Shown piece after piece: positions 7,839 through 15,951 of a stretch of 36,758 bases of DNA (positions within the stretch are counted from its first letter, which is position 1; each line of letters opens with the position of its first letter). A model generated the notes under the pieces. The model was not told where the DNA came from, did no database searches, and worked only from the letters and a program-made list of their open reading frames with translations. Both the position numbers and the translations under genes were made by a program. The DNA is from Deltaproteobacteria bacterium (GTDB taxonomy: Bacteria; Desulfobacterota; DSM-4660; Desulfatiglandales; HGW-15), in assembly GCA_016932235.1 (NCBI GenBank), contig JAFGDF010000233.1, forward strand, positions 1 to 36,758, in the 5' to 3' direction.

Positions 7839-9062
7839 ATGCCGGTTTACGAATACACTGCACTCGATAGCAAAGGAAAGAACCTGAAGGGCATCATTGA
7901 CGCGGACAGTGCCAGGGCCGCGCGCCAGAAATTGAGGTCTTCGGAGATCTTTCCCGTCGACATAGCCGTCACATACTCTGAAAAGAAAAGGACATCTTTA
8001 AGCCGCAGGCCTTCAGGCCTTTTCAGGAGGGTAAGGGCGTCGGAGCTTTCCATCATGACCAGGCAATTGTCCATCCTGCTCGGCGCGGGGATACCGCTTG
8101 TCTCCTGCCTGGAATCCCTGATAACCCAGGTTACAAACCCATATTTAAAGCGGATCATGGCTCAGGTAAAAGAAACGGTCAATCAGGGAGGAAGCTTTGC
8201 ATCGGCCCTGTCAGATTATCCGGCGCAGTTTTCCCCGATCTACGTCAATATGGTACGCGCGGGAGAGGCGTCCGGTTCCCTCGACGTGGTGCTCGACAGG
8301 CTCGCGGATTTCAGCGAGAGCCAGGAGGCGTTAAGGGGCAGGATAAGGGCAGCCCTTGCGTATCCTGTTTTCATGAGTCTTATAGGAGCAGTTGTCCTTT
8401 TTATATTGATGAGCTTTATTATTCCCGATATCATGACGATATTCGATGAAATGGAGCATACCCTTCCACTGCCGACTCAGTTGCTTATTAATGTGAGCAA
8501 TTTCCTGAAGTCCTTCTGGTGGGCCGTCCTGGTTATTATTTTTGTTGTTACCGCCGTTTTTCTCAGGGCTATACATACCGTAAAAGGGAGGACAATCTGG
8601 GACGGACTGAAGATCCGCGCACCGGTTATAGGTCATGTCAATATCAGGATTTCGCTGGCGAGATTCGGGAGGAGTCTCGGAAGCCTCCTGGAGAGCGGTG
8701 TTCCACTTATCCAGGCGCTTGAGATAGTGCGGAATATCCTGAATAACAGCCTTATGGCTGGTTCGATTGATATGGCCATGGATGAAATCCAGGCGGGCAA
8801 GAGCCTGGCGGATCCCCTTTCAGGCAACCGCTGGATACCCCCGGTCTTCATTAAGATGATCGCGGTGGGAGAGCAGAGCGGTGAGGTGGAAAAGATGCTT
8901 CACAAGATCGCGGACATATACGAAAAGGAAGCGGAATCAAGAATTATTGCAATGACATCGATGCTGGAACCGGTTATGATACTGATAATGGCCCTGATCG
9001 TGGGATTTATCGCTGTTTCCATACTGTTCCCGATATTCGAAATGAGCCAGATGATAAGATAA
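7839..9062 (+). CDS. gspF: Type II secretion system inner-membrane platform protein GspF
   Basis: This 407-residue polytopic protein forms the inner-membrane platform that couples the ATPase GspE to pseudopilus assembly. It starts [14 protein letters not shown], typical of GspF/PilC. Two T2SSF domains lie at about residues 70-195 and 273-397, each ending in a membrane segment (about 170-195 and 375-400), with another segment near 222-245. Family motifs include [19 protein letters not shown] and [23 protein letters not shown], the expected tandem repeats. The length is normal. The Shine-Dalgarno sequence before ATG 7839 is weak. It is the first gene of the secretion cluster; unlike many loci gspE is not directly upstream but is the last gene, about 12 kb away. 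Confidence 0.96.
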   Translation: MPVYEYTALDSKGKNLKGIIDADSARAARQKLRSSEIFPVDIAVTYSEKKRTSLSRRPSGLFRRVRASELSIMTRQLSILLGAGIPLVSCLESLITQVTNPYLKRIMAQVKETVNQGGSFASALSDYPAQFSPIYVNMVRAGEASGSLDVVLDRLADFSESQEALRGRIRAALAYPVFMSLIGAVVLFILMSFIIPDIMTIFDEMEHTLPLPTQLLINVSNFLKSFWWAVLVIIFVVTAVFLRAIHTVKGRTIWDGLKIRAPVIGHVNIRISLARFGRSLGSLLESGVPLIQALEIVRNILNNSLMAGSIDMAMDEIQAGKSLADPLSGNRWIPPVFIKMIAVGEQSGEVEKMLHKIADIYEKEAESRIIAMTSMLEPVMILIMALIVGFIAVSILFPIFEMSQMIR

Positions 9063-9088
9063 TACAAAAATATCCAGGAGGAATGTTG

Positions 9089-9532
9089 ATGCCCCCGAAA
9101 AAGAATAATAACCACGGCTTTACGCTGATTGAGATCATGGTGGTGATTGTCATACTGGGGATACTGGTCAGTTTTGTGGCGGTCAATATAATGGATAAAC
9201 CGGATGAAGCCAGACAGTTGAAAGCCAGGATAGATATCAGCTCTCTTGAAACCGCCATAAAGCTGTATAAACTGGATAACGGCAGATTCCCTTCCACGGA
9301 GCAGGGACTTCAGGCGCTGGTTGAGGCTCCCACCGTTGGACAGCTTCCCCGTAAATGGCGGGAGGGGGGATATCTTGAGAAAGGAAAAGTCCCCATGGAC
9401 CCCTGGGGAAATGAATATATCTACCTTTCACCGGGTATCCATGGCGAATTTGATATAATTTCCTATGGCGCCGACGGGGAACAGGGCGGTGAAGGTAATG
9501 ATCAGGATATAAACTCATGGGAGATAGAATAA
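9089..9532 (+). CDS. gspG: Major pseudopilin GspG
   Basis: This 147-residue major pseudopilin polymerises into the type II secretion pseudopilus after the prepilin peptidase removes its leader. The leader ends at G10, and the mature part starts [20 protein letters not shown] with Glu at +5. The C-terminal part has the hallmark GspG segments [19 protein letters not shown] and [15 protein letters not shown], then the acidic calcium-site-like [22 protein letters not shown] 9089 is preferred over ATG 9083 because AGGAGG at 9076-9081 is 7 nt from it but only 1 nt from 9083. The gene follows gspF by 26 nt. The prepilin peptidase is not encoded here. Confidence 0.97.
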   Translation: MPPKKNNNHGFTLIEIMVVIVILGILVSFVAVNIMDKPDEARQLKARIDISSLETAIKLYKLDNGRFPSTEQGLQALVEAPTVGQLPRKWREGGYLEKGKVPMDPWGNEYIYLSPGIHGEFDIISYGADGEQGGEGNDQDINSWEIE

Positions 9533-9621
9533 GCAGGCGGCTGCCGGACATAATAGGGCAGGATGTCAGAGATCTGGTTATAAAGGCGATCATTTTTGCC
9601 GAAAAACACTTTAAGAATTGA
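9517..9621 (+). CDS. Possible small ORF overlapping the end of gspG
   Basis: A 34-codon ORF opens at ATG 9517 in another frame inside the last codons of gspG and stops at 9619-9621. The peptide ends [20 protein letters not shown] plus KN, amphipathic and natural-looking, but there is no clear ribosome-binding site. It could be a translationally coupled small protein, a relic of a longer gene broken by the repeat at 9629, or chance. Confidence 0.2.
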   Translation: MGDRISRRLPDIIGQDVRDLVIKAIIFAEKHFKN

Positions 9622-9628
9622 GGGATTT

Positions 9629-9703
9629 AACCGCAAAGACGCAAAGATCGCTAAAAAGTTTTGTTTATTATTCCCTCTTCGCGACCTTGGCGCCTTGGCG
9701 GTT
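9629..9703. repeat. Palindromic repeat AACCGCAAAGACGC...GCGCCTTGGCGGTT
   Basis: The left arm AACCGCAAAGACGCAAAG and right arm CTTGGCGCCTTGGCGGTT are imperfect inverses, with an inner GATCGC/GCGA pair. Repeats of this form are widespread between genes in many bacteria. It occupies the gspG-gspH gap, which otherwise holds only the tiny ORF at 9517 and AT-rich DNA. Confidence 0.7.
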
Positions 9704-9842
9704 CGTAATAATTTCTTGTGACAACCGAAGTATTTATTATAAGCAACCTGGTTTATCCTGCGATGATGCTGTTTAAAATTATCAGGCATTTGGCTTCAAA
9801 ATATTGACCTTTTCTATTTATTTTGCTCAGCAATAAAATCCG

Positions 9843-10370
9843 ATGCGGATGCGCATGATGATAAAGGAACATAAAGGGTATACACTCATAGAGTTGACCG
9901 TTGTCATAGTACTGGTTGGTTTGTTAATGACTTTCACTGTTCCGCGAGTTAGGGAATCAGTCTCAACGGACAACCTTAAGGCCTCGACGAGAAGGATCAT
10001 GTCTCTTATTTATTCCGTTCGGGGTGACGCGATCAGGGATAACAGGGGTTATGTCCTGAATTTTGATAAGGGATCAGGCCGTTACTGGGTGGAGTCACCG
10101 GATATGCCTGAGCTTGAGAGGTCTCTTGCCAGGGAAAACGCCGATGCCTTACCAGGGGATGTCAGGATAATGGATATCACGATTGTGGGAGACAACAGCA
10201 GCCAGGATGGCGAAACATTGATTCGTTTTCATAACAAAGGTTATGTAAAACCCGCGCTCATACGGCTAGGCTCTGATAAAGGCAAGGAATTAACCATGAT
10301 CTTAAGACCTTTCATAAGAAAGATAGAAGTGGCTGAAGGAAGGGTTGAGCCTGAAGAGGTCAGGTTTTAA
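9843..10370 (+). CDS. gspH: Minor pseudopilin GspH
   Basis: This 175-residue type IV pilin-like protein has a leader ending at G12, then YTLIELTVVIVLVGLLMTF with Glu at +5, and a C-terminal globular domain. Its position after gspG and before gspI, and text such as ASTRRIMSLIYSVRGDAIRDNRGYVL typical of GspH/FimT proteins, identify it as the minor pseudopilin GspH that links the pseudopilus tip to the shaft. Four in-frame ATGs (9843, 9849, 9855, 9858) are possible starts and none has a strong Shine-Dalgarno sequence; the leader lengths would be 12, 10, 8 or 7 residues. The 310-bp upstream gap is occupied by a repeat. Confidence 0.9.
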   Translation: MRMRMMIKEHKGYTLIELTVVIVLVGLLMTFTVPRVRESVSTDNLKASTRRIMSLIYSVRGDAIRDNRGYVLNFDKGSGRYWVESPDMPELERSLARENADALPGDVRIMDITIVGDNSSQDGETLIRFHNKGYVKPALIRLGSDKGKELTMILRPFIRKIEVAEGRVEPEEVRF

Positions 10371-10419
10371 CGTGAAGCCCTAAATAGTGGTACTCCGGGA
10401 CGTTATCAGACAGCCTCCC

Positions 10420-10520
10420 GGCCCCCCTTTAACCAGAGGGGGGATATGACTCGCTCCCCGCTTTAACAAGGGGGAAAATGGCTTCTCCTCCCTTTTATAA
10501 AGGGAGGCGGGAGGGATTCC
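10420..10520. repeat. Composite palindromic repeat (C/G-block family), copy 2
   Basis: Three consecutive hairpin-like units occur: GGCCCCCCTTT/AGAGGGGGG (10420-10443), CTCCCCGCTTTAACAAGGGGG (10453-10473) and CTCCCTTTTATAAAGGGAG (10488-10506), the last followed by GGCGGGAGGGATTCC. The layout resembles the repeats at 4241-4335 and 36051-36126. It accounts for most of the 210-bp gspH-gspI gap. Confidence 0.6.
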
Positions 10521-10580
10521 ATAGAATGTGCTGTGACGTAATCGTATTCATGCCGCTAAGTACTTGGTTTCAGGCACTGT

Positions 10581-10979
10581 ATGCACATCTCCATTAAAGA
10601 ATCAGATCCGGGTTTTTCCCTTATCGAAGTTATGGTGGCTGTTTCCATAATTGCCATAGCCCTGACCGCGGCCCTGGGTTTGCAATCAAAGGGTTTTTCC
10701 CTGGCAGGTGAAGCGAAATTCAGCACCACGGCATCGATGCTCGCGCAAAAGAAGTCTGCTGAAATAGAGTCGGGAAATATCGATCAACTAATTGACTTTT
10801 CAGGTGATTTCGGTGATGATTTTCCGGGTTACAGTTGGGAAATCTCTATCGAAAACAGTTATCCTTCCCAAGACGGGATCTCTGATTATCTAAAGCAGAT
10901 CAACATGAAGATTTCCTGGGGCGGTGATGAAAAGTATATCTATCAATTACGTTTCTATCAGTTTGTAACGGATAAATAA
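10581..10979 (+). CDS. gspI: Minor pseudopilin GspI
   Basis: This 132-residue protein has a prepilin leader ending at G11 and a mature start FSLIEVMVAVSIIAIALTAA with Glu at +5. The following QSKGFSLAGEAKFSTTASMLAQKK matches the GspI pattern, in which a helix with ATxLAQ/KM-like text follows the hydrophobic stem. GspI initiates pseudopilus tip assembly with GspJ and GspK, whose genes come next. ATG 10581 lacks an obvious strong Shine-Dalgarno sequence. The gene ends 11 nt before gspJ. Confidence 0.93.
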   Translation: MHISIKESDPGFSLIEVMVAVSIIAIALTAALGLQSKGFSLAGEAKFSTTASMLAQKKSAEIESGNIDQLIDFSGDFGDDFPGYSWEISIENSYPSQDGISDYLKQINMKISWGGDEKYIYQLRFYQFVTDK

Positions 10980-10990
10980 AGGACAGTCCC

Positions 10991-11701
10991 ATGCCTGAAG
11001 GATCGAATAAATATTATTCTCAAGCCGGATTTACCCTGATTGAGATCCTGATGGCGATGTTTATTCTCGGTTTGATCATGACCACCATTTATGCCTCTTT
11101 TACAGGAGCGTTGAGAAACATCAACGCGGCTGAGGATACCACTGAGAATTATCAGAAAGCGCGTGTTTCCTTTGAGAGGATTATCGAGGACCTGGAATCC
11201 GCATTTATGCCTCATGATTTACCCGGTGAATTGTCGGATCAGCTTCCCCCCAGGCTCTCGGGTTTTATCGGCAGTGATACGGAAGTCAATGGCAAGAACG
11301 GCCATAATCTCAGGTTCAGTTCCGAGGCTCATGTCTCCTTTGAGAGGAGCGCTGGTCCTGAAAGAACAGTCATAACTTATTATGTGAAAGAATCAGAAGA
11401 TGAAGACAGCCTGATTTTATTGAGGTCCGATACCCCTGAATTCGAGACACAGCCTGAAGAGGAGAAAGGGTTTATGCTTTGCGACGGTCTCCTTTCAGTC
11501 GATTTTTTTTATCAAGATATAAACGGTGAAACCCATGAGCAGTGGGATTCAACCGATGAAACAATGAACAGAGGCAGGCTGCCTGCAATGGTCTCAATCA
11601 CTCTGGAATTCAGGCGCAGTGGCGGGGAGGAATATCCCGAAAGATTTACAACATCGGTTGCATTGCCTATGGCAAAGGGCGCTTATGATGAAGCTTCTTA
11701 G
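10991..11701 (+). CDS. gspJ: Minor pseudopilin GspJ
   Basis: This 236-residue minor pseudopilin has a leader ending at G13 and the mature N terminus FTLIEILMAMFILGLIMTTI (Glu at +5), followed by YASFTGALRNINAAED and the long beta-rich domain expected of GspJ (for example LLSVDFFYQD and GRLPAMVSITLEF). GspJ forms the pseudopilus tip with GspI and GspK. AAAGGACA overlaps the end of gspI just upstream of ATG 10991. Its last 14 nt overlap the predicted start of gspK, indicating translational coupling. Confidence 0.95.
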   Translation: MPEGSNKYYSQAGFTLIEILMAMFILGLIMTTIYASFTGALRNINAAEDTTENYQKARVSFERIIEDLESAFMPHDLPGELSDQLPPRLSGFIGSDTEVNGKNGHNLRFSSEAHVSFERSAGPERTVITYYVKESEDEDSLILLRSDTPEFETQPEEEKGFMLCDGLLSVDFFYQDINGETHEQWDSTDETMNRGRLPAMVSITLEFRRSGGEEYPERFTTSVALPMAKGAYDEAS

Positions 11702-12728
11702 GTTGAAGATAAATTCTTTTTTAAACCTCCCCGGCAGTTTACCGGGCGTTGCCCGGCAGACTGCCGGGGATGAAAGCGGTGTTGCCCTTGTTCTCACTGT
11801 TTTGATTATCGGACTTATTGTTTCCGTTTCTTTACATTTTCATAAATCCATGTGGAACGAGCTTGATGCGGCGGAGATCTCGCAGGGCAATGTCAAACTT
11901 CACTCTATCGCCAAGTCGGGCTATAATTACGCTCTTGCCCTGCTTTCCGAAGACCTGTCTAATAATGATTTTGATTCAATGCTGGATAACTGGGCCGATT
12001 CGGAAGCGATATCCGAAGACTCGGTCACCATGTTTGAAGAGGGTCATTTTGATCTGGCGGTAAGGGATCTTTCGGGTAAGATAAACATAAACCGGCTGGT
12101 TAATTCCGAAGGATCATTTGATTCGAAACAGAGGGAATTGGTCGCCAGATTTCTGAGCAGTGAAGAATTTAATATTAATCCCGACGAAGTCAATGATATC
12201 CTGGATGCGATAAAAGACTGGCTTGACCCTGATGATGAAGTCACCAGATTTGGGGCGGAGAGAGGTTATTACGAATCCCTTGAAAACCCCTACAGGTGCA
12301 GGAACGGTTCTTTGAAATCCATTGAAGAGATGGCCATGATAGAGGGAATAACAGAAGATCTCCTGTTCGGGAATGAAGACAGAATAGGGATATACGATTT
12401 CCTTACAATCTATGGTAACGGGAAGGTGAATATAAATACAGCCCATCCTGTGGTTCTCAGATCCCTTTCGGACAGACTTGAACAGGAAATGGTTGAGGAT
12501 CTGTTAGACTATCGCGAAAGGAAGGAACATGAACTGGGAGACAAATTATGGTATAAGAATGTCATTGGCACGGAAGAGGATATTTTTGATCAGGAGATCA
12601 TTTCAACCATGAGCACTTATTTCGAGATTGAATCAAGGGGCATTATGGGCAACAGGAGTTCCGGGATAAAGAGTGTGGTAAAACGGGAAGATGGAAAGTT
12701 CACTATCATGAGATGGGGATATCTTTGA
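11688..12728 (+). CDS. gspK: Minor pseudopilin GspK with a long leader
   Basis: This 346-residue GspK is the large tip pseudopilin. The hydrophobic segment GVALVLTVLIIGLIVSVSLHF (residues 31-51) lacks the +5 Glu, as expected for GspK. Then come the alpha-domain signature GKININRLVN, the NPDEVNDILDAIKDWLDPDDE block (residues around 160-180) and a second helix-hairpin-helix-like GKVNINTAHPVVLRSL. ATG 11688 (or 11685) is chosen with AAAGGG at 11674-11679 upstream; it overlaps gspJ. The leader of 31 residues is longer than usual because residues about 14-28 are encoded by a palindromic repeat (11729-11769). Whether the leader is still cleaved after G31 is uncertain. Confidence 0.92.
   Translation: MKLLRLKINSFLNLPGSLPGVARQTAGDESGVALVLTVLIIGLIVSVSLHFHKSMWNELDAAEISQGNVKLHSIAKSGYNYALALLSEDLSNNDFDSMLDNWADSEAISEDSVTMFEEGHFDLAVRDLSGKININRLVNSEGSFDSKQRELVARFLSSEEFNINPDEVNDILDAIKDWLDPDDEVTRFGAERGYYESLENPYRCRNGSLKSIEEMAMIEGITEDLLFGNEDRIGIYDFLTIYGNGKVNINTAHPVVLRSLSDRLEQEMVEDLLDYRERKEHELGDKLWYKNVIGTEEDIFDQEIISTMSTYFEIESRGIMGNRSSGIKSVVKREDGKFTIMRWGYL
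11729..11769. repeat. REP-like palindrome inside the gspK leader
   Basis: The arms CCCCGGCAGTTTACCGGGC (11729-11747) and GCCCGGCAGACTGCCGGGG (11751-11769) pair at 17 of 19 positions around a 3-nt loop. It is in frame and encodes about LPGSLPGVARQTAGD. A palindrome this strong is unusual inside coding sequence and looks like a repeat that inserted without breaking the frame. Confidence 0.7.
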
Positions 12729-12857
12729 TAATAATCCAATAGATTCTGCGGTCCCTGGCCCAGAATTGGATTTAAACGTCCGAATCTTTATCTCCCGTTT
12801 AGGCGCGCATCATTTTCATTGATATATCCATGGAAGTCGCGACAAGGCGGGTAAGCC

Positions 12858-12930
12858 GCAGAATGACCTGGTAGATGTACTCAGAAAATAAATTTTTTTG
12901 TCATTCTTCGACTTGATCGAAGAATCCATG
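12858..12930 (-). repeat. Dispersed repeat CATGG-TTC...TCATTCTGCG, copy 2
   Basis: Read on the minus strand it aligns with 7623-7694, including 19 identical bases CGATCAAGTCGAAGAATGA. It also contains its own short hairpin CATTCTTCGA/TCGAAGAAT at 12902-12925. An inverted pair ATTCTGCGG (12743-12751) / CCGCAGAAT (12856-12864) suggests the repeat unit extends across most of the gspK-gspL gap (12729-13029), which holds no gene. Confidence 0.65.
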
Positions 12931-13029
12931 TTATTCACTTTAGATTATACAAATACCGTCCAAAGAAAAAATCGATTTTGGACAAGTGTGATGTTTTTTA
13001 AAATTTAAGATGAAGGTGGTTGGGCCGTC

Positions 13030-14496
13030 ATGCCTGGGAAGATACTGGGTCTGGACATAAATGAAGATTATATAACGGCAGTCCAGCTGGTGAGCGGATT
13101 CAAGGGATTTCGCGTCACTGGATGCGCCCATGTGCCTGTTGACAACGGATCAGGCATTGAAGGAGCCCTGGATTCTATTTCGGATAAAATTGACCTGAAA
13201 AATGATATCTGCGTCAGCTGCCTCCAGTCACATCATCTTTCTTTCCGTAACCTCAAAATGCCGTTTAAAGATAAAAAAAAGATCAGCCAGACGCTTCCTT
13301 TTGAGCTTGAGACCCTCGGCGCTTTTCAGGCCGACGATATTATTATTGATTTTTTCGTCAGAGCCCTCCCTGACCGGAATGAGATCCTGGCCGTATCCGT
13401 CGAAAAAGAGCATCTTTCCAATTATCTGTCAAAACTTAATGAAAGCGGGTTCAATCCTGATATCCTGGACGTTCGAGGTGTACCAACAATCTCGAGGCTG
13501 TTAAGACATGATGGAATGCCTGAAAGCGGCATTTTTCTTGATATCGGATTAAAATGCAGTACCCTGGTGCTTTATGTCGACAAAAGGATTGCGTTAATAA
13601 GAAGTCTATCAATGGACATTTCCCCCTTTTCGAGTGAACCCACCCAGGAAAAGACAGAATCCTTATTAAGGTCACTTTCCTCTTCGGTGTCGCATACGAT
13701 CCATTCTTTTGCCTGGCAGAATACTATCGATCTCAATCCTGAAAAGATATTTTACACGGGGATCCTCGCCCAATATCCTTTTGCCGGTGGGATACTGACT
13801 CAGTCCCTCGGTCCACCCGCCGAGCAGGTAAACCTCAGCAATGATAAAAAGATTCAAATGGAGGCGGAAGTCTCAGGTATCTGGAATCCTGTTTTGATGG
13901 ATAATGCCCTGGCGCTCGCACTCCGCGACAGCAGGGAAACATCGGGTTTCAACCTCAGGAAAGATGATTTTGAGATAAGAAAGCGACGTCAGGGAATTAA
14001 AAAAGAGGTCAAAAAGATTGCCGTATATTTTTTTATTGTTCTGCTTCTTTTGATTATCGATATGGGAATCGATTTTCATTTTATGAGAGGGCGATATAAC
14101 TTTCTGATGCAGAAAAAAACAGAACTGTTCAGGCAGACCTTTCCCGATACAGAGAGGATTGTCGATCCCGTACATCAGATGAGAATGAAAATTAATGAAC
14201 TAAAGGGTGAGAAAAACTTGATTCCGGGCATAGACGCTGAACCGAAGATCCTGGACCTGTTAAATGATATATCCAGGCGTGTTTCATCCTCTCATGATAT
14301 TCTGGTGAACGGAATGATAATTGATCAGGAGTCTGTAAGGATCAGCGGTGAAACAGATTCATTTAACACCGTGGACAGCATTAAGGTCGAGCTGGAGCCT
14401 TCTGACTATTTTAGCGATGTTATCATAAGCTCGGCAAAACTTGACAGAGACGGAGAGAAGGTACAATTTGAAATGAAATTAAGCAGGGTAAGATAA
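13030..14496 (+). CDS. gspL: Type II secretion system protein GspL (actin-like domain plus membrane anchor)
   Basis: This 488-residue bitopic inner-membrane protein recruits the ATPase GspE and contacts GspM. The cytoplasmic N-terminal part (residues 1-320) has the actin-like/PilM-type start KILGLDINEDYITAVQLVSG and the later GIFLDIGLKCSTLVLYVDK (about 163-181). A single membrane segment, IAVYFFIVLLLLIIDMGI, lies near residues 330-348, followed by a periplasmic ferredoxin-like domain of about 140 residues with NDISRRVSSSHDILVNGM. The position before gspM and the domain order fix the identity better than sequence similarity, since GspL proteins diverge. GAAGGTGG lies upstream of ATG 13030. A 16-nt gap to gspM suggests cotranslation. 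Confidence 0.88.
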   Translation: MPGKILGLDINEDYITAVQLVSGFKGFRVTGCAHVPVDNGSGIEGALDSISDKIDLKNDICVSCLQSHHLSFRNLKMPFKDKKKISQTLPFELETLGAFQADDIIIDFFVRALPDRNEILAVSVEKEHLSNYLSKLNESGFNPDILDVRGVPTISRLLRHDGMPESGIFLDIGLKCSTLVLYVDKRIALIRSLSMDISPFSSEPTQEKTESLLRSLSSSVSHTIHSFAWQNTIDLNPEKIFYTGILAQYPFAGGILTQSLGPPAEQVNLSNDKKIQMEAEVSGIWNPVLMDNALALALRDSRETSGFNLRKDDFEIRKRRQGIKKEVKKIAVYFFIVLLLLIIDMGIDFHFMRGRYNFLMQKKTELFRQTFPDTERIVDPVHQMRMKINELKGEKNLIPGIDAEPKILDLLNDISRRVSSSHDILVNGMIIDQESVRISGETDSFNTVDSIKVELEPSDYFSDVIISSAKLDRDGEKVQFEMKLSRVR

Positions 14497-14512
14497 TCGG
14501 AACATTCATGAC

Positions 14513-15031
14513 ATGAAGCTGGCTAATCGCGAAAAATATTTTGTTTCCATCGCAGCGGGCATAATATTCGCCTTTCTATTTCTACAGTTTCTTGCGGTGC
14601 CATTTTTTGAGAAAAGAAACCGCATGAGAAGGAGCATAGAGGCGATGGAAAAAGATATTGTGGAGATGGTGTTGTTGAGCGGGGAATATCGAAACCTTAA
14701 GCAGGAGTCTCAAAATGTTCAGGGACTTCTTGCAGGGAGGAAAAAAGGATTTACGCTTTTTTCCTTTCTTGAGAATGCCGCAGGTGAGGCCCAGGTTAAA
14801 GAAAATATCAAATACATGAAGCCGTCAATCTCTGAAGGTATCGGAGAATATAAGGAATCGATGGTTGAAATGAGGCTGGAAGAGCTGAACCTCAAACAGA
14901 TTGTCTCCTATCTCAATCGAATCGAGTCGTCAGGAGACCTGGTTGTCGTCAAAAGGATCTCCATACAGGGAAATAAAATGAAGAAAGGGTATATCGACGC
15001 GGTATTGCAGGTGATGACTTACCAGACATGA
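14513..15031 (+). CDS. gspM: Type II secretion system protein GspM
   Basis: This 172-residue protein has a short cytoplasmic start (MKLANREKY), one membrane segment (about residues 9-30) and a periplasmic coiled-coil plus ferredoxin-like domain, the standard GspM plan. Family-like text includes REKYFVSIAAGIIFAFLF near the start and the C-terminal LKQIVSYLNRIESSGDLVVVKRISI, which matches the GspM/PilO helix-strand pattern. It pairs with GspL in the inner-membrane platform. It lies 16 nt after gspL and 25 nt before gspN. Confidence 0.87.
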   Translation: MKLANREKYFVSIAAGIIFAFLFLQFLAVPFFEKRNRMRRSIEAMEKDIVEMVLLSGEYRNLKQESQNVQGLLAGRKKGFTLFSFLENAAGEAQVKENIKYMKPSISEGIGEYKESMVEMRLEELNLKQIVSYLNRIESSGDLVVVKRISIQGNKMKKGYIDAVLQVMTYQT

Positions 15032-15056
15032 AGAACGCGCCGAGGTATTTATAATA

Positions 15057-15947
15057 ATGAAAACATTGAGATCAAAAAAAGCGATAAGGTTTATATATAT
15101 CCTTTATGGGATTATCGTGGCGTTCGTCTTTTTGTATTTACGTTTTCCTTCGGTTGCGTTTTGTGAATATTTTCAATCGGAGTTTGGCAGAATTTTTCCA
15201 AATCACAGATTATCAATCGGTAACATTTCACCAGCGCTGCCATTTGGCCTGAAGTTTAAAAGCCTGCAGATCAGCAACAGGCAGGGAAGTCAGTGGCGGA
15301 TAGATATCGACAGGTTTTCCTTTATGCCTGAGATCCTGTCCTATCTTCAGGGAAAGTCAGGATGCCGTCTCGACGCTCAAATGTATGAAGGAGATCTCAA
15401 AGGGGAAATAGGTTTTCCCGAAGGCGTAAAAGGGGGCCCGTACACTGCTGAGTTGGAGATTAAGGATTTAAATTTAGGGACGGATTCGGTCCTGACAAAT
15501 ATAACCGGTTATAATATGGCGGGTCGGCTTGCGGGAAACCTCCGTGCCGGCGCAAAGGACGCGTTTTTAAATGATGATAACATTGACGGCGTTTTTGATA
15601 TCTCGGACGGTTATTTTAGCCTGCCCGGTCCTTTCCTGGGGATGAACTCAGTTTTTTTCACGTCCCTCAGGATAAAAATGTCCCTGAATAAGACGAGGTT
15701 GAACCTCGCAGGGCTGGAGTTGAGGAGCGAGGAGATGTTCGTGAATGCCTCGGGTACACTGTTATTGAACGAGAAATTTTCTTTGAGTAATTTGGATATT
15801 AAAGGAAGCATTGAACCATACGCCGATTTGTTGAAAAGTATTACATCATCAGCCACAAAAGGCTCATTAAGAGAAAAATTAAAGGAAGGAAAGATCCCTT
15901 TTATTATCCATGGGACAGTCCTGAATCCGGGAATAAGGTTCATTTAG
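15057..15947 (+). CDS. gspN: Type II secretion system protein GspN (delta-type)
   Basis: This 296-residue protein has one N-terminal membrane anchor (about residues 10-28) and a long periplasmic beta-rich part with repeated AsmA-like strands (LPFGLKFKSLQISNRQGSQW, LSNLDIKGSIEPYADL). Proteins like this occur between gspM and gspC in Desulfobacterota secretion loci and are called GspN; their precise role is not well established, but position and topology suggest they stabilise the platform or link it to the envelope. It ends with a short GTVLNPGIRFI motif typical of such proteins. It is separated from gspC by 4 nt. Confidence 0.82.
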   Translation: MKTLRSKKAIRFIYILYGIIVAFVFLYLRFPSVAFCEYFQSEFGRIFPNHRLSIGNISPALPFGLKFKSLQISNRQGSQWRIDIDRFSFMPEILSYLQGKSGCRLDAQMYEGDLKGEIGFPEGVKGGPYTAELEIKDLNLGTDSVLTNITGYNMAGRLAGNLRAGAKDAFLNDDNIDGVFDISDGYFSLPGPFLGMNSVFFTSLRIKMSLNKTRLNLAGLELRSEEMFVNASGTLLLNEKFSLSNLDIKGSIEPYADLLKSITSSATKGSLREKLKEGKIPFIIHGTVLNPGIRFI

Positions 15948-15951
15948 GATA

